This document shows, in pieces, positions 48,504 to 57,976 of a stretch of 64,000 nucleotides of DNA (positions are counted from its first letter, which is position 1; every line of letters begins with the position of its first letter). Under the pieces are notes generated by a model that had not been told where the DNA came from, ran no database searches, and was given only the letters and a program-made list of their open reading frames with translations. This DNA is from Gammaproteobacteria bacterium (GTDB lineage: Bacteria; Pseudomonadota; Gammaproteobacteria; JAADGQ01), in contig JAKITI010000011.1 of assembly GCA_021648145.1 (NCBI GenBank), positions 46,154 to 110,153 of the forward strand, in the 5' to 3' direction. The translations under genes and the position numbers were made by a program.

Positions 48504-49670
48504 ATGAATATAATAATATTTCGTATCAAACTGCTGGTGATGAGTATGGCTGTCGGGCTGCTCTGTGCGAGCCCCGCTATGGCGGCCAAGCCATCACTTG
48601 CATCACTGGATGCTGATCCACCGATTCCAGCGGATAACCCGATGTCAGATGCTAAAGTTGAACTGGGCAAACTACTCTTTTTTGATCCACGTCTGGGAGG
48701 CGATGCATCAATAAGTTGTGCAACCTGTCATGTACCTAATCAAGGCTGGTCATGGGCGGAGGATATCTCGCGTGGTTATCCCGGCACGGTGCATTGGCGT
48801 AACAATCAAACCATCATCAATGCCGCTTATTACGGCAAGCTCTTCTGGGCTGGTTCTGTGCCTTCGTTGGAAGCACAGGCTTCGTCAGCCGCTCGCGGGG
48901 GAGTTGCGGGTAACGGTGAACGTGATTTGATGGAGGCGCGTTTAAGATTGATACCAGATTACGTTAAACGTTTTAATGCAGTCTTTGGTCAACCTTGGCC
49001 TACCATCAAAAACGCATGGCGTGCTATTTCCGCTTTTGAACGGACGCTGATTCAAAAAGATACACCTCTGGATCAATATTTGCGAGGTGATAAAACAGCG
49101 CTGAGCGAAGAGCAGGTGCGTGGCAAAAAAATATTTGAAGGCAAGGCAGGCTGTGTGCAGTGTCACAACGGTCCGTTGGCGACAGATGAAAAGTACTATA
49201 ACATCGGTATGCCACCCAGCCCTCGCTGGCAGGAAGATGGTCTGGCTCAGATCACTTACCGTTTTGAACTCTACGCCAAAGGTGCCTCTGAGGAGCTCTA
49301 CCGTACATCGAAAGATGATCCTGGCCTCTATTTTCGTAATAAAAATAAGTGGTCTTTAGGGAAGTTCCGTACGCCTTCGTTGCGTTACACAGCGTACACA
49401 GCGCCTTATGGACATAACGGCCAGCTTTTTACCATGGAAGAGATGATAGATTTTTATGACCGTGGAGGCTTTACCGAAGATGGTCGTACGACTTCTTATA
49501 AAACCAAAAGCCCACTGATCAAAAAGTTAGGTCTGACGGATGAGGAGAAAGAAGACCTTGTTGCTTTTATAGAGGCGTTCTCGGGTGATGAAATTCACAT
49601 GGCAAATCCAAAATTGCCTGATTATGCACCGCTGTTCACACTGGCGGAACTTAAGGGGGTTAAAAAATGA
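48504..49670 (+). CDS. Di-haem cytochrome c peroxidase/MauG-type protein, IdrP-like (second)
   Basis: 388 residues. Signal peptide to about A28. Haem sites C72-A-T-C-H76 and C217-V-Q-C-H221; L-F-F-D-P-R-L-G-G-D and Y-T-A-P-Y-G-H-N-G as in family members. Preceded by a GAGGAGG-type site, 14 bases after the first peroxidase. Only distantly similar to it (about a third by eye), so the two are not recent duplicates. The ATG of the Rieske gene overlaps its stop. Confidence 0.85.
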   Translation: MNIIIFRIKLLVMSMAVGLLCASPAMAAKPSLASLDADPPIPADNPMSDAKVELGKLLFFDPRLGGDASISCATCHVPNQGWSWAEDISRGYPGTVHWRNNQTIINAAYYGKLFWAGSVPSLEAQASSAARGGVAGNGERDLMEARLRLIPDYVKRFNAVFGQPWPTIKNAWRAISAFERTLIQKDTPLDQYLRGDKTALSEEQVRGKKIFEGKAGCVQCHNGPLATDEKYYNIGMPPSPRWQEDGLAQITYRFELYAKGASEELYRTSKDDPGLYFRNKNKWSLGKFRTPSLRYTAYTAPYGHNGQLFTMEEMIDFYDRGGFTEDGRTTSYKTKSPLIKKLGLTDEEKEDLVAFIEAFSGDEIHMANPKLPDYAPLFTLAELKGVKK

Positions 49671-50242
49671 CCACAGCAATTGAAAGAGAAGAGCGATCTG
49701 CAGAATCCCATGGTAACTGTATGGTCAATCGCCGCGATTTCCTGCTCTATTCGGGTGCGGGTATTACTGCGGCCAGTACGGTGACGCTGTTTCCTGGCAC
49801 TGCTTTTGCGAGAGATGCTCAGGTCGCTAAGTATCCCCGCAAGTTGATCGGGAAATTGAGCAAGCTGCGTGACAACAAGCCGGTGAACTTTAACTACCCC
49901 GATAAATTGCCCAACTCTGATGCCATGCTGGTGAAGATGGGAGGAGTGGAGGCCGGTGGTGGCATTGGTAAGAAGCGCGATATCGTCGCCTTTAACTATT
50001 TATGCACACACCAAGGCGGCCCGATGCAGGGGAGTTATCGCGCGGTGGATAACCATCGTGTTTTAGGGCAATGCCCTCTGCACTTGTCAACCTACGATCT
50101 GACACGCCACGGCATTGTCATATCGGGGCAGGCATTTCAAAGCCTGCCGCAGGTACTACTGGAGCTTGACGGAGATAGTATATACGCCGTCGGCATGATA
50201 GGGCTGATCTTTGGCCGTCACAAAAACTTGATGCAATCATAA
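49667..50242 (+). CDS. idrB: Rieske iron-sulphur subunit, IdrB/AioB type
   Basis: 191 residues. Tat signal N-R22-R23-D-F-L-L with a hydrophobic stretch after it. Rieske cluster ligands C113-T-H115-Q-G and C136-P-L-H139-L. Small subunit of the arsenite-oxidase/iodate-reductase type. As the large subunit has no signal of its own, this Tat signal probably exports the folded pair. Overlaps the previous gene by 4 bases and precedes the large-subunit gene by 13 bases with GGAGGGGG. Confidence 0.88.
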   Translation: MTTAIEREERSAESHGNCMVNRRDFLLYSGAGITAASTVTLFPGTAFARDAQVAKYPRKLIGKLSKLRDNKPVNFNYPDKLPNSDAMLVKMGGVEAGGGIGKKRDIVAFNYLCTHQGGPMQGSYRAVDNHRVLGQCPLHLSTYDLTRHGIVISGQAFQSLPQVLLELDGDSIYAVGMIGLIFGRHKNLMQS

Positions 50243-50255
50243 GGAGGGGGACAAC

Positions 50256-52964
50256 ATGGCAACTGAATATTACATCCCCGGGGATAGCACCCCGCTTCCA
50301 CCTAAAAACGCAGACGTTCTAACGACAGCGTGCGACTACTGTATCGTCGCTTGTGGTTACAAGGTCTATCGCTGGCCATTGGGCAGCGGTGATGGCGGTC
50401 CCAAAGCGTCACAAAATGCTTTTGGTATCGATTTTCCCAGTGCAGCGCTTCAAGAGTGGGTGGCGCCGACGCAGCATAATGTGGTGATGCACAAAAACAA
50501 ACCACACAATGTTGTGGTTCTTCCTGACCGGCAAACTAAAGCAGTTAACTTATTGGGTGATGCCAGCATTCGTGGGGGTTGTATTGCACAAAAATGCTAT
50601 AACCCTGACAGTCCGACACGAGATCGTTTGAAAACACCGCTGATGCGTATCTTTGGCATCTTGCAGCCAGTATCGTGGGATTTTGCGTTGGAAGTGGCAG
50701 CGGAGGTGGCTAAGCATGTGGTGAAAGAGCATGGCGCGAACGCCTATTCCATTAAAACTTACTCTTACCAATACATGGAAAATACCTACGCAATTACCAA
50801 GTTTGGCGGCAAGGATATCAATACAGCGGCTTTTACCTGGCATGATACTCCGGCACGAGTGACCTCTACGCCCGGTTATCGTGATGCTGGCTTTGATAAT
50901 TTCGGTCCTTCTTATGAAGATTGGGGTGCAGCTGATACGTTGGTGATATGTGGTACTGACCCTTATGAGACAAAAACCATTATCTATACTCAGTACATCA
51001 AACCAGGGATTGATCGTGGTATGAAGACGGTCTGGCTCAATCCACGCGAGACCGCAGGGCTGACTTATGCGCTGAAAACTGGCAAAGGCATACATCTGGA
51101 CGTGATACCAGGCACTGATCTTCTGGTGGTGGGCGCAATTACGCGCATCATTCTGGAGAATGGCTGGGAAGATAAAAAGTGGCTTAAAAAGTGGGTCAAC
51201 AACAAGTGGGAGTCGAACTCAGGTTTTGGTCAAGGTACTCGTAATACGCCGTGGCAATGGCGTACTACTTGGGGAAAATTCCAGGCCAATGGCTTTGAAG
51301 ATTACAAAAAATGGTTGCTCTCTCAGGACGATTACAAGCTCAGTAATGCAGCCAAAATCTCGGGCGTTGATGCTAAAAAAATCAAGTTGGCAGCGGAGTG
51401 GATTGCTAAACCGAAAGCCGATGGCAGCCGGATTAAAGCCTCTTTTGGTATCGAAAAAGGCTTCTACTGGTCTAATAATACGGGCAATACCAACGCCATC
51501 GCTTCACTGGCCACCAGTTGTGGTGCAGGGGGGCGACCAGGGCAGGTGGTGGGTCGTTTTGGTGGCCATCAACGTGGTGGACAAAGTGGTGCGGCGCATC
51601 CACGCAATAAATCTCCAGAGAAAGTCCCAGGTCGTCGTAGAAGGGCGCTTGATACTGATCGCTGGTTACGTGCGGGTCATGTCCGTATGGCGCATGTTAT
51701 TGGTACCACCTGGATTCAATCAATGCTGGGATCTGGACGTTTTGCACAGACTTTTGAAGAGTTGACGCTGAATAATCCTAATCAGGTGCGTTCGTGGGAT
51801 AAGCAGGAAATTATCGATACGCTCAAGAAACGTGCCGACTCAGGCGGCATGGTGGTGATTGATCAGGATATCTATCTACGTTATCCGATTGGGGGGCGCT
51901 ATTCCGATATTATCTTTCCAGCCTCGACATGGGGTGAAGAGGATTTTACTCGGGCTAATGGCGAGCGTCGTTTGCGTCTCTACAGTAAGTTTTATGATGC
52001 TCCGGGTGAGGCTAAACCTGATTGGTGGATTATCGGCCAGCTTGCTAAGCGTATGGGTTTTGATGGTTACGACTGGAAAAACTCTAACGATGTTGCTGAA
52101 GAGATGTCACGTTTCAGCCGTAAGGGGCGTAAAGCATTCCATATGGTGAAAGTGGCCGCGCATAAAGAAGGCAAAACACTTCATGAAAAAATGCGTGAAC
52201 TGGGAACCGATGGTATTCAGGGGCCGACTTTCTATAATTACGATAACGGCACGCTGCATGGCACCAAACGTCTGCATGACACCACGTTAACGCAGGCGGA
52301 TATGGATAAAAAATGGGGCAAAGATGGTCCTACAGGGGCTAACTTTCACAGTAAAAAATACACCCATTTTAATTCTCAAACCGGTAAAGTGAATATCCAG
52401 AAACATCCATGGGATCTTTTTTCAGACCTCTGGAATTGGCTCAATCCTAAGGATGATGAGCTGTGGCATACCAATGGCCGTATGAATGAAATCTGGCAAT
52501 CAGGTTTCGATGATACAGAGCGACGTGCCTATATTGCACAACGCTTTCCATGGGATGCTCAATTTTTGGAAATACATCCAGAAGATGCCAAGAAACGCGG
52601 TATTGAATCCGGTGATATGGTGATGGCATGGAATGATCGAGTTCCCATTTTTAAAGATACCATTCTCGGTGTGGGCGGTAATGACTTCCAGTTCTCTGAA
52701 CTGATGAAAAATGGTCATATCGAAATTTCCAAGGGTGCGTTTACAGCTGTTGCTGTAATCACCCCCGCCATCAAAAAAGGGGTGCTCTACAGTAACTTTC
52801 TCAATGTGGCACAATCATCTAACGCAGTTCAAGCGCGTGTGATTGATAATATCACGGGTAACTACAACTACAAGATGGGTATTGCTCGGGTGAAGAAAAT
52901 TGGTGAGTCCAAATATAAACGGACTTTCCGTTCAATGTCTTTTGCACCACGCAATATCGCTTAA
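50256..52964 (+). CDS. idrA: Molybdopterin oxidoreductase, IdrA-like (AioA clade)
   Basis: 902 residues, DMSO-reductase superfamily. The N-terminus has C26-x2-C29-x3-C33 for an iron-sulphur cluster and P-L-P-P-K-N-A-D, like Aio[10 protein letters not shown] matches the AioA R-M-G-G-H pocket segment, and the ending K-R-T-F-R-S-M-S-F is also AioA-like. The segment equivalent to the AioA pocket region N-S-E-C-H-A-T reads V-T-S-T-P-G-Y. With two di-haem peroxidases and a Rieske subunit in the operon, dissimilatory iodate reductase is the best match: iodate to iodide in the periplasm. Arsenite oxidase or an undescribed AioA subfamily stay possible. No signal peptide, so co-export with IdrB. Confidence 0.75.
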   Translation: MATEYYIPGDSTPLPPKNADVLTTACDYCIVACGYKVYRWPLGSGDGGPKASQNAFGIDFPSAALQEWVAPTQHNVVMHKNKPHNVVVLPDRQTKAVNLLGDASIRGGCIAQKCYNPDSPTRDRLKTPLMRIFGILQPVSWDFALEVAAEVAKHVVKEHGANAYSIKTYSYQYMENTYAITKFGGKDINTAAFTWHDTPARVTSTPGYRDAGFDNFGPSYEDWGAADTLVICGTDPYETKTIIYTQYIKPGIDRGMKTVWLNPRETAGLTYALKTGKGIHLDVIPGTDLLVVGAITRIILENGWEDKKWLKKWVNNKWESNSGFGQGTRNTPWQWRTTWGKFQANGFEDYKKWLLSQDDYKLSNAAKISGVDAKKIKLAAEWIAKPKADGSRIKASFGIEKGFYWSNNTGNTNAIASLATSCGAGGRPGQVVGRFGGHQRGGQSGAAHPRNKSPEKVPGRRRRALDTDRWLRAGHVRMAHVIGTTWIQSMLGSGRFAQTFEELTLNNPNQVRSWDKQEIIDTLKKRADSGGMVVIDQDIYLRYPIGGRYSDIIFPASTWGEEDFTRANGERRLRLYSKFYDAPGEAKPDWWIIGQLAKRMGFDGYDWKNSNDVAEEMSRFSRKGRKAFHMVKVAAHKEGKTLHEKMRELGTDGIQGPTFYNYDNGTLHGTKRLHDTTLTQADMDKKWGKDGPTGANFHSKKYTHFNSQTGKVNIQKHPWDLFSDLWNWLNPKDDELWHTNGRMNEIWQSGFDDTERRAYIAQRFPWDAQFLEIHPEDAKKRGIESGDMVMAWNDRVPIFKDTILGVGGNDFQFSELMKNGHIEISKGAFTAVAVITPAIKKGVLYSNFLNVAQSSNAVQARVIDNITGNYNYKMGIARVKKIGESKYKRTFRSMSFAPRNIA

Positions 52965-52987
52965 GGAGGCGATCATCTAAAATATCA

Positions 52988-53020
52988 GGGTACACAGCCG
53001 TTGGCCGTGTATCCTTTTTT
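52988..53020 (+). terminator. Terminator after idrA
   Basis: A 12-base stem, GGGTACACAGCC at 52988-52999 with its complement at 53003-53014 (one G-T pair, one mismatch), a 3-base loop and six T residues. It should end or reduce transcription before tatA. Confidence 0.75.
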
Positions 53021-53044
53021 GGTTTTAACTTGGGAGATAAAGTA

Positions 53045-53260
53045 ATGGGTTTTAGTGGAATCAGTATCTGGCAGCTTTTGATCATACTGGCCATTGTCGC
53101 ACTTATTTTTGGAACCAAAAAACTGCGAGGTATGGGTAACGATATGGGCGGTTTTTTAAATGGATTTAAGAAAGCGATGAGCGATGAAAAGGGTGATCGC
53201 AAAAGTGAAGAAGGGTCTGACGAACGGCCAGTGTTAAAAAGTGACAAAGCTCAGGTTTAA
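53045..53260 (+). CDS. tatA: Sec-independent translocase subunit TatA
   Basis: 71 residues from ATG 53045 (GGGAG about 9 bases before); TTG 53030 lies before the site. Short N-terminal helix ([17 protein letters not shown]), then the F-G-T-K-K-L-R hinge and [13 protein letters not shown] amphipathic helix, and a charged tail. Forms the Tat export pore. Lies after the terminator behind idrA. Confidence 0.92.
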   Translation: MGFSGISIWQLLIILAIVALIFGTKKLRGMGNDMGGFLNGFKKAMSDEKGDRKSEEGSDERPVLKSDKAQV

Positions 53261-53278
53261 TTCAATCGGAGATTATTC

Positions 53279-53584
53279 ATGTTCGATATCGGTTTTTGGG
53301 AAATACTGTTAATTGGAATAGTGGCGCTGTTAGTGGTTGGGCCTGATCAGTTTCCGTCGCTGGTGCGTAACGTTATGGAATGGGTGCGTAAAGGAAGGCA
53401 GATGGTTCAGTCCGCCAAAGATAGTGTGAATGAAGAGCTGGAGCGAGTGGACAGCCTGAAAAATAGTATGGCAAAAGAAGCAGATCTCGCTGAACTGCAC
53501 CGTCTGATTGATGAAACACGGGTGTCAGTCTCATCTAATATTAAGCAAGTTGAACGAAGTGTGAGTGAAGAACAGGTAAAATAA
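53279..53584 (+). CDS. tatB: Sec-independent translocase subunit TatB
   Basis: 101 residues. One N-terminal helix with F-D-I-G-F-W-E-I-L-L-I-G and V-V-G-P-D-Q-F-P, as in TatB, then a charged helical tail. Begins 18 bases after tatA. tatC, which normally follows, is absent: an aminotransferase gene is next. Confidence 0.92.
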   Translation: MFDIGFWEILLIGIVALLVVGPDQFPSLVRNVMEWVRKGRQMVQSAKDSVNEELERVDSLKNSMAKEADLAELHRLIDETRVSVSSNIKQVERSVSEEQVK

Positions 53585-53607
53585 TAAAATAATAAGGGAG
53601 AATTTTT

Positions 53608-54879
53608 TTGAAACATAAAACAGATTACATGGAAATGCTGAATAAATTTACAGTGCAACTGGATGCAAGGGAGCCAATAATATTTACACAAGGAAACGGG
53701 TGTTATGTCGAGGATACAACAGGCAAGAAGTACTTGGATCTGACATCTGGACAGGTTTGCTCAATTGTTGGGCATTGCCCTCCTGAACTGACTGATAGCA
53801 TTTGCCAGCAATCAAAAAAACTTATTCATATTCATTCCGGATTTTACTGTGAAGAGGAGCTTCTGTTAGCCAAAAAGCTGGCTGAAATAAATGATGCTAG
53901 CCTGACCAGGTCAATATTTTTTAATACTGGCGGTGAGGCAATAGAGTTTGCTTTGAGAATATCAAAAGTTGTAACAGGGAAATTTGAATTTATTTCATTT
54001 GATAGAAGCTGGCATGGTATGACCAACGGTAGTGGTGCTTTGACAGGAATTCCTGATTACAAAAGGAATGGTGGGCCTTTTCCCGCAGGGTTCATCCACA
54101 TTCCCACGCCTGACTCCTACAGGTGTGATGCCTCAGTTAATGAGTGTTTTGAACTGGCGCGCCAGACTATTTCTAACTCAAGCTCAGGGCAGGTAGCTGC
54201 AATGGTCTTTGAGCCTATTCTGGCAGGGGGAGGAATGCTGATGCCTCCGCGAGAATATTTTGAGAAAATGCGTGAATTATGTGATGAGTATGAGGCACTT
54301 TTTATATTTGATGAATGTCAGACTGGTTTAGGACGCACTGGAAGTATGTTTGCATACCAAGATATAGGTATTGTTCCAGATATTCTAGTAACTGCTAAGG
54401 GGCTCGGCTCGGGATTTCCTTTATCTGCTGTTATCGTTTCTGACCGAGTATCGGAGTTGGCGCAGAAAAAGGGATTTAAATATCTTACTTCGCATATGGG
54501 AGATCCCTTCGTCTGCAGAATGGGGCTGGAGACAATAAACTTAATTCAACGTAAAAACCTAGTGGAAAACGCCCGTAAAATGGGAGCGTTGTTTCTTACA
54601 AAATTGCGGGAATTGATGAAAAAGCACAAAGTGATAGGAGACGTGCGCGGACAGGGGTTGATGATTGGGGTGGAAATTGTTCAGAAAAATAGTAAGAAAC
54701 CAGGTTTCAAGGAAGGTGAAATAATTAATAGAAAAGCCATGGAGCATGGTCTTATTATAAATCTGGTGGTTCCACATAATATACTAAGGATCGTCCCGCC
54801 TCTGAATATCAGTGAAGTAGAGATAGATCATGCCGTGACAACTCTCGACACTATTTTGGTTGATGCGTTTGGTGGCTAA
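53608..54879 (+). CDS. Class III PLP-dependent aminotransferase, dialkylglycine decarboxylase-like
   Basis: 423 residues from a TTG preceded by GGGAG. Fold-type I: glycine-rich N-T-G-G-E-A-I-E-F-A near 110, I-F-D-E-C-Q-T-G-L-G-R-T-G (PLP aspartate), T-A-K-G-L-G-S-G-F-P-L (PLP lysine) and Y-L-T-S-H-M-G-D-P-F. The latter segments are closest to 2,2-dialkylglycine decarboxylase among class III enzymes. Substrate unknown. Starts 23 bases after tatB. No link to iodate reduction is evident. Confidence 0.8.
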   Translation: MKHKTDYMEMLNKFTVQLDAREPIIFTQGNGCYVEDTTGKKYLDLTSGQVCSIVGHCPPELTDSICQQSKKLIHIHSGFYCEEELLLAKKLAEINDASLTRSIFFNTGGEAIEFALRISKVVTGKFEFISFDRSWHGMTNGSGALTGIPDYKRNGGPFPAGFIHIPTPDSYRCDASVNECFELARQTISNSSSGQVAAMVFEPILAGGGMLMPPREYFEKMRELCDEYEALFIFDECQTGLGRTGSMFAYQDIGIVPDILVTAKGLGSGFPLSAVIVSDRVSELAQKKGFKYLTSHMGDPFVCRMGLETINLIQRKNLVENARKMGALFLTKLRELMKKHKVIGDVRGQGLMIGVEIVQKNSKKPGFKEGEIINRKAMEHGLIINLVVPHNILRIVPPLNISEVEIDHAVTTLDTILVDAFGG

Positions 54880-55103
54880 CGACATATGGCTATAGGTTAA
54901 GAAAGGTAAGGTATGCGAGTGAGGGCCTAAAAAAGCGGAGAGTTGACGAGCTTTTTAACCATTGTTTCTGTTGGTTGGAATACTGATGACTCTGTCACAA
55001 TCTGACTCGAATTATATGAATGAAAATTATATGGTAGTAATATGTTCAGCGCAGGGAGGTTTTGAAGGCATATTTGCCATATTGAAGGGATAAATTTGAA
55101 AAC

Positions 55104-55133
55104 TGCTGGATCGTAATTTTTTACGATCCAGCA
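55104..55133. promoter_or_regulatory. Perfect 13-base-pair hairpin
   Basis: TGCTGGATCGTAA at 55104-55116, loop TTTT, and its exact complement at 55121-55133. There is no T-tract on the plus strand after it, so it is not a usual terminator for the aminotransferase gene. It lies 19 bases before the start of the helical-domain gene, in the leader, and could act as an operator or an RNA element. The rest of the gap 54880-55103 shows nothing further. Confidence 0.65.
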
Positions 55134-55151
55134 AAATTAAAGAGTAATTTT

Positions 55152-56024
55152 ATGCCTTTTAATAAGATTTTTGGTCGCATCATTTTTTCTATCTGTTTAC
55201 TTATGGCCACCCCAAACTTGCTCTATGCAGCTCCAAGGGATGTCAGTGATACCACCAGCGCTGAACAGCGACTGGAATATCTCAAAAAAATGCTTGAATC
55301 ACGTAGTGGAGAGCGGCTTGCTCAGCACAATAATGGTAAAACCAAGCAACAAATTAATCAGTTACTGGATCAAGCCAGAGAAGCCGTTTTAGACGGCAAT
55401 GAAAAAAAAGCCGCGAGTATTACAAGAGAAGCAATAAAAACTTTCACGACTGCTGTCCGGGAGTTACCGGAAGGATCAGAAAAAGTGGCTCGTTTCAAAA
55501 CACGTTATGAAGATATGCGACGTGGCCTGGAAAGGTTTATCAACGCCCAAAAAACGAATAAAGAGCGTTTTTCACAAGAGCAGAATGATGCCAAAGAGTA
55601 CAATCAAACTGAGGTGAACAACCTGTTAACACAGGCGGATGTTGCTGCGGCTGAAGGTCGCTATGAAAAGGCTATTAACCACTTGGAGCAGGCGCAATCA
55701 ATTGTAACGGCTTCGTTACAAGGTCTGCTTAATAATAAACAGTTGGTTATAGAGTTTGATATCAGTACGCCGGAAAAAGAGTATCTTTATGAGTTGCGTC
55801 GTTACCATGGTTATGAAGACTTGGTGCCAGTTGCTATTGATGTTAAAAAGCCCAGCAATATGACTCGAAATACTATGTTAGAGCTCGACAGTAAAGCCAA
55901 AAAAATGTTTGAATCTGCCAGTAGCAAAGCTTTAAACGGAGATTATCCGATTGCCATTCGTATGATGATGGATGCGACTAATGTGATCAGGCAGGCGCTA
56001 AAACTGGTGGATGCGGCGATATAA
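55152..56024 (+). CDS. Exported helical protein, paralogue of the cupredoxin-protein C-terminus
   Basis: 290 residues, signal peptide 1-26, no cysteines of note. The mature part is nearly all helix with TPR-like A-E-G-R-Y-E-K-A-I-N-H-L-E-Q-A. Residues about 60-290 align with residues about 260-485 of the lipoprotein at 9844: D-I-S-T-P-E-K-E-Y-L-Y-E-L-R-R-Y with N-F-E-T-P-Q-E-E-Y-E-Y-E-L-A-R-H, and G-Y-E-D-L-V-P with S-Y-E-E-L-I-P. Function unknown; presumed periplasmic. Not in an obvious operon. Confidence 0.65.
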   Translation: MPFNKIFGRIIFSICLLMATPNLLYAAPRDVSDTTSAEQRLEYLKKMLESRSGERLAQHNNGKTKQQINQLLDQAREAVLDGNEKKAASITREAIKTFTTAVRELPEGSEKVARFKTRYEDMRRGLERFINAQKTNKERFSQEQNDAKEYNQTEVNNLLTQADVAAAEGRYEKAINHLEQAQSIVTASLQGLLNNKQLVIEFDISTPEKEYLYELRRYHGYEDLVPVAIDVKKPSNMTRNTMLELDSKAKKMFESASSKALNGDYPIAIRMMMDATNVIRQALKLVDAAI

Positions 56025-56072
56025 TCTTAATGCTATAGTACGTTTCTATTTTGACGAGAAACAGGAGCGCGC

Positions 56073-57944
56073 ATGGAAAGGCGTTTTACAGTAAAAGATT
56101 TTTTATTATTCCTTTCCATCGCTGCATTGGCGGGTTTGATTGTATTGGCGATGTATATGGTCGATCGTCAATGGTTAAAGCTGGAGCAGATGCAGCGCGT
56201 GATGGAGGAGCAGGCGGATGATTTGCGCGGGATGCGCGGTATAGTTAGATCATTAGAAGAAAATTTAGAGCAGGGTCAATTTGTTAACTCTTCCACAGGG
56301 CGCTCTTCGAACAACAATCATGCGGTTACTGCTTTTCAACGAGCCAAACAAGCGACTCGCCAACCTGATTATCAGTCCGGCGACTGGCGGGTTTTGGCAT
56401 TCGGTACAGGCTTAAAAACCATCACACCGCTGGTCTCATCGGATGCTTACGCCTCAGAAGTTCAGGGTTATATTCAAGAGTCACTTATATTGCGTGACCC
56501 CGAAACATTAGAGTGGAAAGGGTTGATTGCCAAAAATTGGCAAGTGAGTGAAGACGGTCTGACTTTTACCTTTCAACTGCGTGATGACGTAAAATTTTCT
56601 GATGGCAAGCCTCTGACCGCAGAAGATGTTGCCTTCTCTTTTGATTTTCTTATGACGGATGCAATCGCCGCACCGCGCTCCCGTGCATACTTTGAAAAAA
56701 TTGCCAGCGTGACGGCCACCAGCCAATATGAAGTAGTATTTCAATTCAAAGAGCCCTATTTCAACAGTTTGTCTTTGGCGGGTGGAATGTCGATCATGCC
56801 CAAGCACTTTTATGAACCTTATCTGAAAGAACCGCATACTTTCAATGAGTCTAAAGGACTATTAATGGGTTCAGGGCCGTATCGTCTGTCAGATCCAAAA
56901 GGCTGGACACCTGATTTAGGCATGGTTGAATTGGAGCGTAATCCGCGCTACTGGGGTGAAGTTCAGCCATCATTTGATAAATTATTATGGAAAGTGATTG
57001 AAAATGATAGCGCTCGTTTGACGACTTTTCGTAACGGCGATATTGATCTCTACAGCGCTCGCCCTAAAGAGTACCAAGGACTGCTGGATGACGAAGCGCT
57101 CTCAAAGCGTACTCAGAATCTGGAGTATATGAGTCCGACAGCGGGTTACAGCTATATCGGATGGAATCAGCAGCGTGATGGTCAACCGACTCGCTTTGCG
57201 GACAAACGTGTCAGACAGGCAATGACGTGGTTAACCGATCAAGCACGAATTATTGAGGATATTATGCTGGGTTATGCAGAGGCTGCCGTTAGTCCGTTTA
57301 GTCCACGCAGCGTTCAGCATAATCAGGAGTTGAATCCTTACCATTTTGATCTATCCAAGGCGCAAGCACTGTTGCTTGAAGCAGGGTATCAAGATAAGAA
57401 TGGCGATGGTGTTTTGGAAAATAGCCAGGGTGAGCCATTTAAGTTTGAATTGGTCTATTTTCAAGACAATGAAGATACCAAGCGTATTGTGCTGTTTCTA
57501 AAAGACCTGTATGCAAGGGCAGGTATTCTGTTGCAACCTAAGCCGACTGAGTGGTCAGTGATGCTTGATGTACTGGATAAAAAGAACTTTGATGCGATTA
57601 CACTGGGGTGGACCAGTGGTGTAGAGATCGACATTTACCAAATGTTTCACAGCAGTCAGGTTGAAGAGGGGGATAACTTTATTCACTATCAAAATGAAAA
57701 TCTGGATCAATTGATTGATCAAGCACGTTCAACGGTGGATGAAGAAAAGCGTATGCCTCTATGGCAAGCCAGTGAACGCATATTATACGAAGATCAGCCT
57801 TATACCTTTCTGTTTCGTCGTAAATCAATGGTGTTTGTTGACCGGCGCATGAAAAATGTTCAGATAACACCGTTGGGTTTAAATCTTCATGCGACTCCAG
57901 TGGAATGGTATGTGCCGAGTATTGAGCAAAAATATTTGCGGTAA
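56073..57944 (+). CDS. Membrane-anchored peptide-binding protein (SBP family 5)
   Basis: 623 residues. N-terminal membrane helix (about 11-30) and a short coiled coil (about 35-65) with heptad-like E and L, then a family 5 solute-binding domain: E-S-L-I-L-R-D-P-E-T, F-Q-L-R-D-D-V-K-F-S-D-G-K-P-L-T-A-E-D-V-A-F-S, and the C-terminal Q-I-T-P-L-G. An uncleaved helix plus coiled coil in place of a signal peptide is unusual. No ABC permease or ATPase gene is nearby. May bind cell-wall peptides, given the amidase gene that follows 32 bases later. Confidence 0.78.
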   Translation: MERRFTVKDFLLFLSIAALAGLIVLAMYMVDRQWLKLEQMQRVMEEQADDLRGMRGIVRSLEENLEQGQFVNSSTGRSSNNNHAVTAFQRAKQATRQPDYQSGDWRVLAFGTGLKTITPLVSSDAYASEVQGYIQESLILRDPETLEWKGLIAKNWQVSEDGLTFTFQLRDDVKFSDGKPLTAEDVAFSFDFLMTDAIAAPRSRAYFEKIASVTATSQYEVVFQFKEPYFNSLSLAGGMSIMPKHFYEPYLKEPHTFNESKGLLMGSGPYRLSDPKGWTPDLGMVELERNPRYWGEVQPSFDKLLWKVIENDSARLTTFRNGDIDLYSARPKEYQGLLDDEALSKRTQNLEYMSPTAGYSYIGWNQQRDGQPTRFADKRVRQAMTWLTDQARIIEDIMLGYAEAAVSPFSPRSVQHNQELNPYHFDLSKAQALLLEAGYQDKNGDGVLENSQGEPFKFELVYFQDNEDTKRIVLFLKDLYARAGILLQPKPTEWSVMLDVLDKKNFDAITLGWTSGVEIDIYQMFHSSQVEEGDNFIHYQNENLDQLIDQARSTVDEEKRMPLWQASERILYEDQPYTFLFRRKSMVFVDRRMKNVQITPLGLNLHATPVEWYVPSIEQKYLR

Positions 57945-57976
57945 TATTTACAATTATTTTTCAAGGAGCATGACTT

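Noticed and set aside
49667..52964. Plain arsenite oxidase aioBA
   Set aside because: The Rieske-then-large order and the AioA-like ends would fit, but the two di-haem peroxidases in the operon and the altered pocket segment favour iodate reductase. It is kept as an alternative in the entry.
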